Translations under genes and position numbers: made by a program
Shown here: piece by piece, positions 39,165 to 49,600 of the stretch
Position numbering within the stretch: position 1 is the first letter of the stretch
Layout of the letters: the number at the start of each line of letters is the position of its first letter
Notes under the pieces: generated by a model
Database searches by the model: none
Told to the model about the DNA's origin: nothing
Seen by the model: the letters and a program-made list of their open reading frames with translations, nothing else
NCBI GenBank assembly: GCA_905221605.1
Contig: CAJNDS010000335.1
Span: 1,371,430-1,435,429 of the forward strand
Reading direction: 5' to 3'
DNA from: Symbiodinium natans
Lineage: Eukaryota; Sar; Dinophyceae; Suessiales; Symbiodiniaceae
Length of the DNA: 64,000 nucleotides

Positions 39165-41288
39165 CCTAAACCCTAAACCCTAAACCCTAAACCCTAAACC
39201 CTAAACCTCCGGGAACAATGACCCCAAAATCCTCTCGCCCTAAACCCTGAACCCTGAACCCTAAACCCTAAACCCTAAACCCTAAACCCTAAGCTGCCCT
39301 ACATCCTAAAGCCTCCCCCTCGCGCCCAGACGGTCTGAGGCTATCCGAAGCTTCGGATGCAGCGGTGGCGAGTTGAAGAAGCCCCTGTGGCGGCTTAAGG
39401 ATGTGAGGGTTTAGGGTTTGGGGTTTGGGGTTTAGGGTTTAGGGTTTAGGGTTTTGGTTCGTTTTAGGGTTTTAGGCTGAGGGTTTAGGCTTTAGGGTAC
39501 CCTCAGACCCGACGTTAGCACCTGCACGTTGGCCAAAGGCCCCAAATCCTAAACCCTAAACCGCCAAAAGCCCTAAGCCCTGAGCCCAACACCCTAAACC
39601 TTAAACCTAAACCCTAAACCCAAAACCCTAAACCAATAAAACCTTCAACCTCCAAAAGCCCTAAACCCTAAACCCTCAACTGGCACCAACCCCTGAACCC
39701 TAGACTCGGAAAGCCCAAGCCCTGCATGCTTGGAGGTTTGGGCACTTAGTCAGTTTAGGGTTTAGGGCTTAGGGTTAGGGTTTAGGATTTGGGGTACCAT
39801 ATTTGGGCGTCATCATAACTATCCTTACATCACTTACGAAATCGCCCTGATCCTTTAAGTAAGGGCTCCTGTGCCCAGAGTGCGGGTTCAGGCAGCAGGT
39901 TTCGGGTTTAGGGTTTAGGGTCTAGGGTTTAGGGTTTAGGGGCTAGGGTCTAGGGTTTGGGTGCAGGCGGGTTGATGTAGGAGCTGGTTCCTGCTGGGCT
40001 TCGAAGCGCAGACCACAGACAGTGTACGCCAGCCCAAGCATGGGACAAGACCCCAGTACTAATCAACGGTGCATCTAAGCCCTTACCCCATCAACCCCCC
40101 CCCCCCCCCCCAAACCGCAAACGCCAGGCCCAAGAACCTATAAACCCTACCCTAAAGCCTAAACCCTAAACCCTAAAGCCTAAAGCCTAAAGCCTAAAAC
40201 CTAAAGCCCTAAAACCTATAAACCCGATAAACCCGATAAACCCTCAACCCTTATAAGCCCCATACAACCAGACCGACGGTTGGCCTTTTAAACACCTCTG
40301 CAAAATATCCCCAACGGTTTGGGGTTTAGGGTTTAGGGCTAGGGGTTGGGGTTTGGGGTTTAGGGTTTAGGGTTTGGGGTTTAGGGCTTGGGGTTTGGGG
40401 TTTAGGGTTTCGGGTTTAGGGCTTAGGGCTCAGGGTTTAGGCAAACCTTGCTTTTTTTGCGGCTGAGAAATTCGTGGCTTTCTATTTCTACGGGTTAGTA
40501 AAGTTACAATGAGCCATGGAACTTCAAATGCTACAATATCCAAACATCAACTCCAGAAATTATGAGGCCCCTCAGTATAGGAGTCGGAAGAAATACTGCT
40601 AGTATTTTCCCATGGTCTCTTTATTACTATACCACAGTAACCCCCCCAAACCCTATTCTAACTATGAAGGCCCCTATGTTCAGATTTTCCAGGGGGGGGG
40701 TATATAACCCAGGTTCCCTAATTAATGCTCCCCACTCCTCCCAAAGGCCCCCTAAGATTTGTTAAGCTTCCCTGGGTACCTACCCCGCATGAACCCCCCT
40801 CCCTTAAGGATCCTATAAAGAACTTGTGCCGCCAAAAGACCCCGTTCCACATCTCAATTTTGAAACATCACCTTCGGTGTCTCGGCCCTAAACCCTAAAC
40901 CCTAAACCCTAAACCCGAAAAACCCTACACTAACAACCCTTAAGGGGGTCGATTCCAAACTTCCAATACCCCTCTCTCAACATGGAACCCAGTCAGGTAC
41001 CTGTCGTGCCTGGTTGCCAAAGTTCCCTTCCGAAACTCCCGGAAGGAGCCTTTTTTTCAACGGGTCTAGGGTTTAGGATTTAGGGTTAGGGTTTAGGGTT
41101 TAGGGTTTGGGGTTTGGGGTTTGGGTATGGAGTTTGGGGTTTGGGTTTTGGGGTTTGGGTCTTTTTTTCTTTTGGGGGCGGGGGGGGGGGGGGGGGGTTC
41201 GAGGGACTTTGCTTCGGGCGGGGCTTGATGGTCTACTGTCCTGAGGCTTCGGTGAGTAGGGGTTTGAGGTTTGGGGTTTAGGGTTGAG

Positions 41289-41525
41289 GGTTTAGGGTTT
41301 ATAGGGTTTATAGGGTTTATAGGGTTTATAGGGTTTATAGGGTTTATAGGGTTTATAGGGTTTATAGGGTTTATAGTGTTTATAGGGTTTATAGGGTTTA
41401 TAGGGTTTATAGGGTTTATAGGGTTTATAGGGTTTATAGGGTTTATAGGGTTTATAGGGTTTATAGGGTTTATAGGGTTTATAGGGTTTATAGGGTTTAT
41501 AGGGTTTATAGGGTTTATAGGGTTT
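41289..41525. repeat. (GGGTTTATA)n minisatellite
   Basis: About 26 units of 9 bp, almost pure, flanked by TTTAGGG. A Gly-Phe-Ile repeat frame runs through it but has no support as a protein. Confidence 0.95.
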
Positions 41526-42315
41526 AGGGTTTAGGGTTTAGGGTGTTTAGGGTTTAGGGTTTCGGGTAGTAGTAGGGTTTAGGGTGTACAAGGGTTCGGG
41601 TACCCAGTAGGGAAGGCAGCTTTCCTTGCTGAAGGCCTGGTCTTTCTGGGTGACGGGTCTGACTTCTGACCCTAGTCGTCTAACACTCCAACACCCTTAC
41701 TGAAACCCTAAACCCTGGAAACACAACTTCCAAAAACCATGAAGAGTCTCATTACCCAAGGCCCCCAAACCCTAGATCTCCAAAGCCAGAAGACTCTACG
41801 GCCCTCAACAAGCCCCTGGCTAGGGGCCTGCTATGGAGTTCATCTAGTGCATTTTTGTTTTTAAGGATCTCGCGAAACTTGATGCGCAACTCCTTCCCCG
41901 CGATATCGGAGCTTTGTGTGTGTGTGTGTGTGGGGCCTCTCATGAAAGCCACCGTTAACCCTCAACTCCACGACCTAATAACCCACAGGTGAGCAGCAAA
42001 CGCGGCCTCAACTTTCAAACCGTAGAATGACTTAAACTTAAGACCCTCAAGCACCAAAGCCCTAAACCACAGGCGATTCCCGTGTATCAGCACAACTTCA
42101 CCCTAGACCCCAGAAGCCGTAAACTCGAACCCCCGCCCACCCTAAAATCCCCAAGCCCTAAACCAGAACCTAACCCTAAACCCTAAACCCCCTAAACCCT
42201 TTACCCCTAAAACCTAAGCCCTGTACTCCTAAACCCTAAACCCTAAACCCTAAACCCTAAACCCTAAACCCTAAACCCTAAACCCTAAACCCTAAACCCG
42301 AAGCCCCCTGACCAG

Positions 42316-42578
42316 GAGCTGGTTCGACGAGACCTTTGGCTGCGGCGGCGGATGTCCAGCAGCCACGGGCTACATCTGCTGGAGCTCCTTTGCCGGCAGT
42401 ACGCTTTAGGGGTTTAAGGTTTCTGGTTTAGTTTTGGGTTTAGGGTTTAGGGTTTAGGGTTTAGGGTTTAGGGTTTAGGGTTTAGGGTTTAGGGTTTAGG
42501 GTTCAGGGTTCAGGGTTTAGGGTTTAGGGTTTAGGGTTTAGGGTCATCTGCAGGAGTTCCTATGCCGGCCTTTACCAG
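42316..42578 (+). CDS. Two exons joined across a telomere-type intron
   Basis: The left exon 42316-42381 starts after ACCAG|G and reads SWFDETFGCGGGCPAATG, YIC. The right exon 42554-42578 continues with SSYAGLYQ and ends CCAG|GTTCGG. Joining at CTG|G to G|AGT gives one open frame with codon TGG (Trp) at the junction. The Cys/Gly-rich sequence looks like an extracellular or metal-binding segment, but the family is not recognised. The tract-containing intron is 42382-42553 (GA-AG). Confidence 0.55.
42382..42553 (+). other. Predicted intron made of a TTTAGGG tract
   Basis: The exon words at 42374-42397 and 42546-42569 match at 21 of 24 positions. The intron starts GAGCTCC within the left copy and ends TGCAG within the right copy. 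In between lie about 110 bp of TTTAGGG. The left copy's coding part after GAG is dispensable because the right copy repeats it. Confidence 0.65.
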
Positions 42579-43194
42579 GTTCGGGGTTCAGGGTTTGGAG
42601 TTCGGGGTTGGGTGGTTCGGGGCACCAATTCTTCAGAGTGTGGGGGAGGGCGGGGGGGGGGTGGGGGTGGGGTTTAGGGTTTAGTTTGGAATGTAGGGTT
42701 TAGGGCACGGGGGTTGGAGTACAGTTTTTCTGGTCCAAGTAGCACACGCTTGTCCAGTAAAGTTTTGGTCCAACAGGCCCCAATGTCCGGGGATGCAAAA
42801 GATGGCACTAACCCTAAACCCTAAACTAACCTCGAAACCCGAAACCCTAAACCCCAAACCCCAAATTAGGCCCGAAACCCTCTACCTCCCAAAGATGTGT
42901 GGCGCGAAGAGTTAGGGGGATTCTTCTCGCTTTCCCCAAGGCGTTAAACACGTTTACTGGGTCGCAGGCTTAAACCCTCAATTCTAAGCCCTAAACCCTA
43001 AACCTGAAGTCTCTGGAACCTGCAAGTACACCCACCGGCAGGTCAAAGTCCGGGTTGAGGGAAGTCCAGCAAGATCTTTGGAATCCCGATGCTCGGAGCG
43101 GTTTGGCGTCTCTTGTTTTTTAGGGATTTGGGGGTTAGGGTTTAGGGTTAAGGGTTTAGGGTTTGGGCAATGTAGGATTTGCCCCCCTCGGCTC

Positions 43195-43368
43195 AGGATG
43201 AAAAGGCCCGAGGCGTGCCATGAGCTAAAGGAGGCTTCGGGCGAGTTTTTGGGCGCCAAAGGGTTGAGGGCTTCCCCAAACAAATGTTCCTCCCGCGGGC
43301 CCCTTACCCAAGAGCCTGCTTCGAAGCCGAAAGCACAAGCTAAAAGATCGGCTCTGGAAGAGGAGTAA
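43195..43368 (+). CDS. Candidate terminal exon, charged
   Basis: CTCAG|G precedes the frame MKRPEACHELKEASGEF, LGAKGLRASPNK and a tail ending SALEEE, then TAA. It has 57 codons, rich in Lys/Glu. A purine-rich (GA) stretch follows at 43370-43460. A 282-codon frame exists on the opposite strand over 42984-43832, but it reads through the purine-rich block and repeats as Ser/Leu/Phe and is less credible. Confidence 0.35.
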   Translation, partial: RMKRPEACHELKEASGEFLGAKGLRASPNKCSSRGPLTQEPASKPKAQAKRSALEEE

Positions 43369-43369
43369 C

Positions 43370-43462
43370 AGTGAGACAGAAAGAGAGAAAGAGATAGAGA
43401 GATAAACAGAGAACGAGAGAAAGAGGGAAAGAGGGAGGAAGGGATAAAGAGAAAGAGAGCCA
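43370..43462. repeat. Purine-rich GA microsatellite
   Basis: AGAGAGAAAGAGAT-type sequence with no C or T for long runs. 43600-43715 then holds a word with TAGAGGTTTTCC repeated twice about 38 bp apart. Confidence 0.75.
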
Positions 43463-43951
43463 GCCTGGTGCCCCTTTGGGGCTTTAGGGTTGAGGTTGGA
43501 GGCCTTACAAAGAGATGCCCCCGAAAGTTAGCATCCGTCATGGCAGACGGGTTGATCTCCGAGATCGAGATTCGGACACCTCGCAGACGGCAGAGGGACG
43601 TACTCGCATCCTTGGACTCCCTATTGCAATATAGAGGAAATCCACAGAATGTAGAGGTTTTCCTATTCAAGTCGAAAGAATATAGAGGTTTTCCTGTTAA
43701 CATCCGAAGAGAATAGACAGATAGAAAGATACACTGCCTGGCTGGTAGAATCGTAGAAGTTTTCTGCTGCTGTATGATGTGAAGAGAGGTAGAGGGCCAG
43801 TAGATGAGACGAACGAACAGGTGAGCAGACACCTAAACCCTAAACCCTAAACCTTAAACCCTAAACCCTAAACCCTATGCCTTAAACCCTAAACCCTAAG
43901 CCCTCCAGAAAGCCCTAAACACTCAACCCTGAACCCTGAGCCCAAGCCAAG

Positions 43952-44086
43952 GACATTTTCTCGCGGATCGAGTCTTTCCTTCCTTACCATGCGACTCGCC
44001 GCACAGCGCTGCGCTTTACAAGTTTCGTCTTGGGTGGTTTTTGTCAGATGTTTTTGGAGCCCTACATACCCTCCACCCTGATATAA
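43952..44086 (+). CDS. Candidate terminal exon
   Basis: CCAAG|G opens DIFSRIESFLPYHATRR, TALRFTSFVLGGFCQ, MFLEPYIPSTLI and TAA. It has 44 codons and is clearly protein-like, with a hydrophobic C-terminal half. CCCTAAA repeats lie on both sides. Product unknown. Confidence 0.5.
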   Translation, partial: DIFSRIESFLPYHATRRTALRFTSFVLGGFCQMFLEPYIPSTLI

Positions 44087-44659
44087 GCCCTAAACCCTAA
44101 ACCCTAAACCCGAACCTTAAACCCTAAGCCCCTAATCTCAAAGGTGCTCCATACTTTGCAGGTTTGGTTCTGCGGAGGTAAGGGGTTCAAGGTTCCAGTG
44201 TTAAGGCAGTTCAGGCCAGGCTGTTCAGGGGGGGTAGGGTTTAGGGTTTAGGGTTTAGGGTTTAGGGTTTAGGGTCTAGGTTTTCAGGGCTCGTGTTCTC
44301 TCTTTTGGGGCGGTAGTTCCTTAAGTTGCACAAAGCCCAGCCTCCAGGGCTTTGGGTTCAGGTGGTTTCAGGACAACCCTTTAAGAGCCAAGCTACGGCA
44401 AGGGTACCAAAGCCCCAAAACTCAGAGCCCTACAGCCCTAAATCCTCAGTCCTGAACCCGAAACCCGAAACCTCAAACAATGCTACATCCTGATTCCTCA
44501 ACCTTATTAAGCCTTAAAGCCTACAAACCCCAAAGCCCGCAGGAGCCCTAAAGCAGCACATCCTACATCATGAACCTCAACCCGATAAGTCCTAGAAGCC
44601 CTAGAAGTCCTTCATGCCCTTTAAGCCCTGTAAGCCCTACAAGCCCTAAACGTCCTAAG

Positions 44660-44868
44660 CCCTAAGCCCTAAACCCTAAACCCTAAACCCCAGACCCTAA
44701 ACCCTAAACCCTAAACCCAAAACCCTAAACCCTAATTCCTAAACCCTAAACCCTAAACCCTAAACCCTAAACCCTAAACCCTAAACCCTAAACCCTAAAC
44801 CCTAAACCCTAAACCCTAAACCCTAAACCCTAAACCCTAAACCCTAAACCCTAAACCCTAAACCCTAC
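44660..44868. repeat. Long CCCTAAA tract
   Basis: About 210 bp, pure over the last 120 bp. It immediately precedes the exon at 44882. Confidence 0.9.
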
Positions 44869-44881
44869 CCTTTTTACAAAG

Positions 44882-45007
44882 GAGAACCGGGACTTCCACT
44901 TCGCTGTGACTTCCATCGACCTCCCTCGACTCCAGCACTCGCAGCTGGCGTCGCTCGTCATCGCGATCTCCGAGGCCGACAACCCCCGCCTAAGCGCGCC
45001 CGAGTAG
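44882..45007 (+). CDS. Candidate terminal exon
   Basis: TACAAAG|G opens ENRDFHFAVTSIDLPRLQ, HSQLASLVIAISEADN, PRLSAPE and TAG. It has 41 codons with excellent protein character. TTTAGGG starts a few bases after the stop. The pair CCCTAAA on the left and TTTAGGG on the right brackets the island. Product not recognised. Confidence 0.5.
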   Translation, partial: ENRDFHFAVTSIDLPRLQHSQLASLVIAISEADNPRLSAPE

Positions 45008-45540
45008 TCTGGGGTTTAGGGTTTAGGGTTTAGGGTTATAAGCCCGAAACCCTTAACCCGAAATCCTAATCCCTAAACTTAAACCTATCGAGCTCAGGAT
45101 TTAGCATGGGTGTCGCGCAGGATGCCCTTACACAGGAGTCCACATGGTTTCATTTTAGGGTTCAGGGGTTAGGCTGTCTAGCTACGTGCATGGAGCGTGT
45201 ATGCAATCAAGGATCGGCATTTAGGTTTCAGTCTTTCCTCAGGGTGAGATCTACAGAATCACAAGGCATCCGGAACCCAACCCAAGCTTAGCATCCCAGA
45301 GCCGATGACTCCCTAACGAGCACGCACGACAGAAAGACCGTGATATGCCCTTGGGGCATTTTATAGTTTAGGGCTTTAAGGGATTAAGGGTTTAGGGTTT
45401 AGAGTCTTTGGGATCTGTTTCTATTTTCCCTTATATATTGGGTTGAAGTGGAGCATATGCAGGATTCTTTCCATTTGTTCAAAAGGGTTTTTTAAGGGCC
45501 ATCCTAGTATGTGGAAAATTGTTTGCTGGGAACGGCCTGG

Positions 45541-45796
45541 CTACCGAAAGAAGGTTTCTTGAGTTCTGGCTTGCGGAGCTCCCTCTCCCACGTTGAACCC
45601 TTTGAAGGGTCCATGTACCTCGTTCTTGTAAACTTGGGCATAGGAGGTACTTCATGGCCTAAGTTATTCCTATGTAGTTAGGTACATGGACCCTTATAGG
45701 GACCTGCAGCAAGAGCAACTTGCAGTTCCATTGCTGGCAGTGTTGCTGGAGTGCAAGGATGAGTTCCCTGTTGTTTTGCCAAAGCCTCCCCCCTAA
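45541..45796 (+). CDS. Two exons joined across a family B element
   Basis: The left exon (open from at least 45541 to 45608) reads LPKEGFLSSGLRSSLSHVEPF. The right exon 45700-45796 reads DLQQEQLAVPLLAVLLEC and KDEFPVVLPKPPP, then TAA. Splicing GAAGG|GTCCATG to TTATAG|GGAC keeps one frame with GGG at the joint. Product unknown. The right exon alone is well supported by composition; the left one less so. Confidence 0.45.
45606..45701. mobile_element. MITE-like element, family B, acting as a predicted intron
   Basis: TCCATGTACC and GGTACATGGA are the inverted ends. AGGG stands at 45606-45609 and 45698-45701, as for a 4-bp target duplication. 45609-45699 is then a 91-nt GT-AG intron with acceptor AG|G. 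Confidence 0.6.
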
Positions 45797-45801
45797 TTAA
45801 C

Positions 45802-45820
45802 CCCCCCCCCCCCCCCCCAG
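45802..45820. repeat. Poly-C run
   Basis: A C homopolymer followed, 55 bp on, by a G-rich run (45867-45876 and 45891-45896), so the two could pair. Confidence 0.85.
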
Positions 45821-45915
45821 CCCCTAATATTAAATACTCCCATCATGATTCTACTATAGTAGATGGGAGGGGGGGGGGTCGAACATTAGGGGGAGGGGTG
45901 ACAGTAATGATGATG

Positions 45916-46012
45916 ACCCACCCCAAACCCCAAACCCCAAACCCCAAACCCCAAACCCCAAACCCCAAACCCCAAACCCCAAACCCCAAACCCCAAACCC
46001 CAAACCCCAAAC
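45916..46012. repeat. (CCCCAAA)n variant array
   Basis: A uniform run of a 7-bp variant with C for T, changing to CCCTAAA over the last 40 bp before the retrotransposon. Confidence 0.9.
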
Positions 46013-46047
46013 CTAAACCCTAAACCCTAAACCCTAAACCCTAAACC

Positions 46048-46052
46048 CTAAA
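46048..46052. repeat. Target duplication CTAAA, left side
   Basis: CTAAA precedes the left LTR and follows the right one at 55215-55219. The target is itself a repeat, so a chance match cannot be excluded, but the position fits the LTR ends given by the polypurine tract. Confidence 0.55.
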
Positions 46053-46277
46053 TACGTAAATAGGGTGTCTAAATATCCGGTAGATGGAGGTTTTGCTTAA
46101 TGCACCACCTAGAATGAAGTCCCTGGGACCCAAATACGTAAATAATGCAACCAAGATGCGAAGATTGTGCTTAAGACCCTCAAGACGACAGGCCCACCGC
46201 TCCAGCCTTTTCGATCAAAAACAGCCTCAGCGTCCATGTGTCATCCTTGCGCAGGGGCCAATGCCTAGCTTCACGCA
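46053..46277 (-). repeat. 3' LTR of the copia-class element
   Basis: On the minus strand it starts TGCGTGAAGC and ends TTTACGTA. The usual CA end is TA here. The word TACGTAAATA occurs twice inside (46053 and about 46135). The small plus-strand frame in it is a by-product. Confidence 0.85.
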
Positions 46278-46286
46278 CTCCCCCTC
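46278..46286 (-). promoter_or_regulatory. Polypurine tract
   Basis: GAGGGGGAG on the minus strand directly precedes the 3' LTR, where plus-strand DNA synthesis would be primed. It fixes the LTR border at 46277. Confidence 0.75.
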
Positions 46287-46310
46287 ACACTTCCCGCCAA
46301 AGGAAGTGTG
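46286..46310. repeat. Perfect 9-bp hairpin beside the polypurine tract
   Basis: CACACTTCC and GGAAGTGTG are separated by CGCCAAA. It overlaps the edge of the polypurine tract by one base. Confidence 0.7.
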
Positions 46311-46683
46311 ACAGGAGCCCACCGGAAAAAATACATCACAAAGGATCAGCACTAGGACTGAATTGGCCCCCACATGCACACCATATGTCGATCGTTGGCC
46401 TTTCTGTACTAGGCCGACTTGCTCCTTCAGAGTAAGTATTGATCATGGTTTGATTGGGACAAAAACCTCCTGTACAGTACTCTGCTTCAGAGCACAGGTA
46501 TCCCCTACACAGATAAGTAGACTTGAGACCAAAAGACCCTTCTCAAACCCCCAAAGACTTAGCAGTGAAGTTCTAAAAGCCCAGGCACTAAGCCGGAAAG
46601 AGTCGTCGGTCCTTCATCTACACACCATCACCTGACCCTTAAACACCGCGTCGGCAGTCTTTCTTTTGGACCTTCCAGAGGAG
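46311..46683 (-). other. 3' untranslated part of the retrotransposon
   Basis: About 370 bp between the stop of the RT frame and the hairpin. No domain is visible in either strand. Confidence 0.6.
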
Positions 46684-49600
46684 TCAACCCGAGGATGAAG
46701 ACCCGCTATCACGAGCTCGCTCTCTGAGCCGATTTCCGACTAGCCAAAGAAACTCATCTCGAACCTCCTCTGGATAGCCCTCAGCTTCCACGCTATACCC
46801 TGCCCTCCACAGACAGTAGAGTATTCGCGCTCGGTGCTTGATGCCATCAGGCAACGGCAAAGGAACTTCTACTAGCTCCCTTGTTTGACTCTCGGCTGTT
46901 CTAACGGCACTGCGGCGACATTTTCGCCTGAATGCCCGCAAGATTTCCCACGTCCCAACAGTGAGAAGGATCTTAAAGACTTCCCACCAACATGAACCTT
47001 GGAGATCTCCTTCAGATTCGCTTCTCGGCGTCACAACATCTTCGATGGTTGAGCGGATTTGCAAGGCCTGTTGCTCGCTACCTAGGCTACATGTTCCAAG
47101 ATCCTCATCAAGCGCCTCCGCAATCACAATGCACCCAAGAAACACCCAACAAATGAGGACAGCTATCAACACAGACCACCAATTCGCCTTACACACAGCC
47201 CTGACGTTCCAACATCCAACTCCGAAACCAAGCGAACTTTCTTCCCCAGGCCCCTGAGACATCAAGCCGTAAAACCCGGACCAATCACCCTGGTTCAGTC
47301 CTACAACAACCTCCTGTAGAGCCCCTAAACTCCACCCAGGAAGAGGAATCACCTGAAGATCATCAACGTACAGAACCCAAATTTCCTCCTCTGCAGCTAC
47401 ATATGTTAGGGTTCCCTCTACAGCCTCTGAACTTTGCGCCAAGCCGTCACCGTGCGGCTCACAAGCTCGGACCTCGCTGGAAACCGCACTCTCGCTGCTA
47501 AAGACTTCCGAGAATACCGAGGGTTCGGTCGTAGAGATTGATTCTTCTTCCTCGGATGACTCAAGACCGAAGTCTCCGATGTCAAAGAACTGAGCCCATG
47601 CCGGAACACGTAACGGAGGATCCCCAACAGGCTCAACCCCATGAGGCACAGCATCTATCCCAGGATCATCAAAATGACTAGAAACACTGCTCTCAAAATC
47701 ATCGTCAACGTCTTCCGGCTCTTGGACCTCTGACCCAGCACGATCTCCCGCTTGGTCGGCATCAGCAGCCCTCATGTCAATCCTACCTTGTCTCAGATAT
47801 GACTCAACCGCTTCAAACCACTGAGGACCACTAAACCACGCCGCCAACCTACCACGTCTGAGTTCCTCTACTACAGCACACACTACTCCAGCTCTTATAT
47901 GAGCACATGATGCTCTGAGACACGTCCACTCAACCGTAAGCTCACTCAAATAACCCAGTATCCTTTCACCCTGCTTCACAAGAAGATGCGCTAAGTAATG
48001 CATTTCGCAGACTTGGCCAGTAAGTGGAAATACTGCGAGCTCAATCGTCCCATCGGATTCCTCATAATCTTCGCTGCGATCAGGAGTCTCAACACAAATG
48101 TCATGCTTCAGCTCCTGCGTTCCACTGTTAAAGGTGCTTCCCCCAACCTGAACATTTGAAGAAGGCACTGAACCGCTTGAAGTGCTTCCCCCAACCTGAA
48201 CGTTTGAAGAAGGCACGGAAAGGCTTGAAGTGCTCCCCCCAACCTGAACGTTTGAAGAAGGCACGGAAAGGCTTGAAGTGCTCCCCCCAACCTGAACGTT
48301 TGAAGAAGGCACCGAAAGGCTTGAAGTGCTCCCCCCAACCTGAACGTTTGAAGAAGGCACCGAACCGCTTGAAGTGCTCCCCCCAACCTGAACGTTTGAA
48401 GAAGGCACCGAACCGCTTGAAGTGCTCCCCCCAACCTGAACGTTTGAAGAAGGCACCGAATTTCCTGAAGTTCTCCCAAACTTAGACGCCAGATCACCCT
48501 GAACTCCCTGAGCTTCAGCTGGCATTCCGAGGCTGTTCGAGGTCATCAGTTCATCAGAGCTATCAAGGATACTGTTTTGCCCAAGCACACCTTGCAAGGA
48601 ACCAAGTTCACAACCCCTTTTTCTATCGAGCCATAACTTCTCAGTAGAGCCCTCAGACCCTGCTAAACCCCGAAGTCCAACAAACCACCGACCCCAGACT
48701 AACAACACCACCAAAACGATACAGCCCCAAGCCCAGCACGCGAAACTCCAGAAACTTTCTATCTCAGCCTCTGGCTGAGCAACAACCCAGGGGAGGGAAC
48801 CTAATGCAACTCCACACCCTCCACAGTTCCTCACCGATACACCCCCAACTCTGGGAAGAGCAGCAAGGAGAAGGGCAGCAGCCAATACGCTTGGACATGC
48901 CTGTGGTCCATCTAAGCACCCTTTTGCCAACCGACTAACAACCCTGGCCGGATTCTCAAGTTCCCCTGAACACCCCTTACTTCGAACTGCTAATAGCTCG
49001 AGCAACTGAAAGATTCTCGCCCTAGCAAGTGGCTTTGTTGCCAAGTCCGCGACTTGCTTCTCACCAGGGATAAACGTAACGACAAGCGATCCGGCCTGTA
49101 TGCGTTCCCTTCCTGCAGCCGCCCGCATCCTCAAGTGTCGGTTCCTCCACCCAAGGCTGCCACTTGAGAAAGCTCGAACTGCTGCTTGATTGTCGCACAA
49201 CGCCGAAATCACTACATCATCAGCGATCAATTCTTCGATGATTGCTCCCACGGATTCTGCTGCTACGATTCCAGCCACCACTGAAACCAGCTCTGATTCC
49301 GCGGACGATAACGTCACAAATGGCTGCTTCGATGCTTCCCAAGCTATTAACATGCCACACCAGACAAGGAAGATCGCTTGGCAAGATCGTCCACCCTCCG
49401 GCGCGTGAGATGCGTCGGTGAAGAGTTCCAGCGTGCTCAGCGTCCTTGGCACTGGCGCATCACACCATTCACTGCCTCCTGACAATCGATACTCGATACC
49501 CACATCGACTGTTCCGTACAAGAACCTTAGGACTTGATATCCAACCTGGATCACTGCATTCGGCGCTCTCACAGCATACTGCCCCATCTTGCTGACCGCG

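Noticed and set aside
41271-41534. 87-codon Gly-Phe-Ile repeat frame
   Set aside because: It is the translation of a 9-bp minisatellite without start context or flanking coding sequence.
42984-43832. 282-codon frame on the minus strand
   Set aside because: It passes through a GA microsatellite and repeat sequence, reading as Ser/Leu/Phe runs, with no domain. A plus-strand exon at 43195-43368 is more credible.
47359-47370. Second YVDD word in pol (residues 1325-1328)
   Set aside because: It lies in the C-terminal extension without any other RT motif around it. A chance match.
48124-48459. CRISPR-like regular repeats
   Set aside because: The repeats are directly abutting, without spacers, and encode a protein repeat in a retrotransposon.
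48108-48497. Two long frames in other phases over the 48-bp repeats
   Set aside because: Every phase of a repeat whose unit is a multiple of three stays open if one unit does. They are shadows of the pol repeat.
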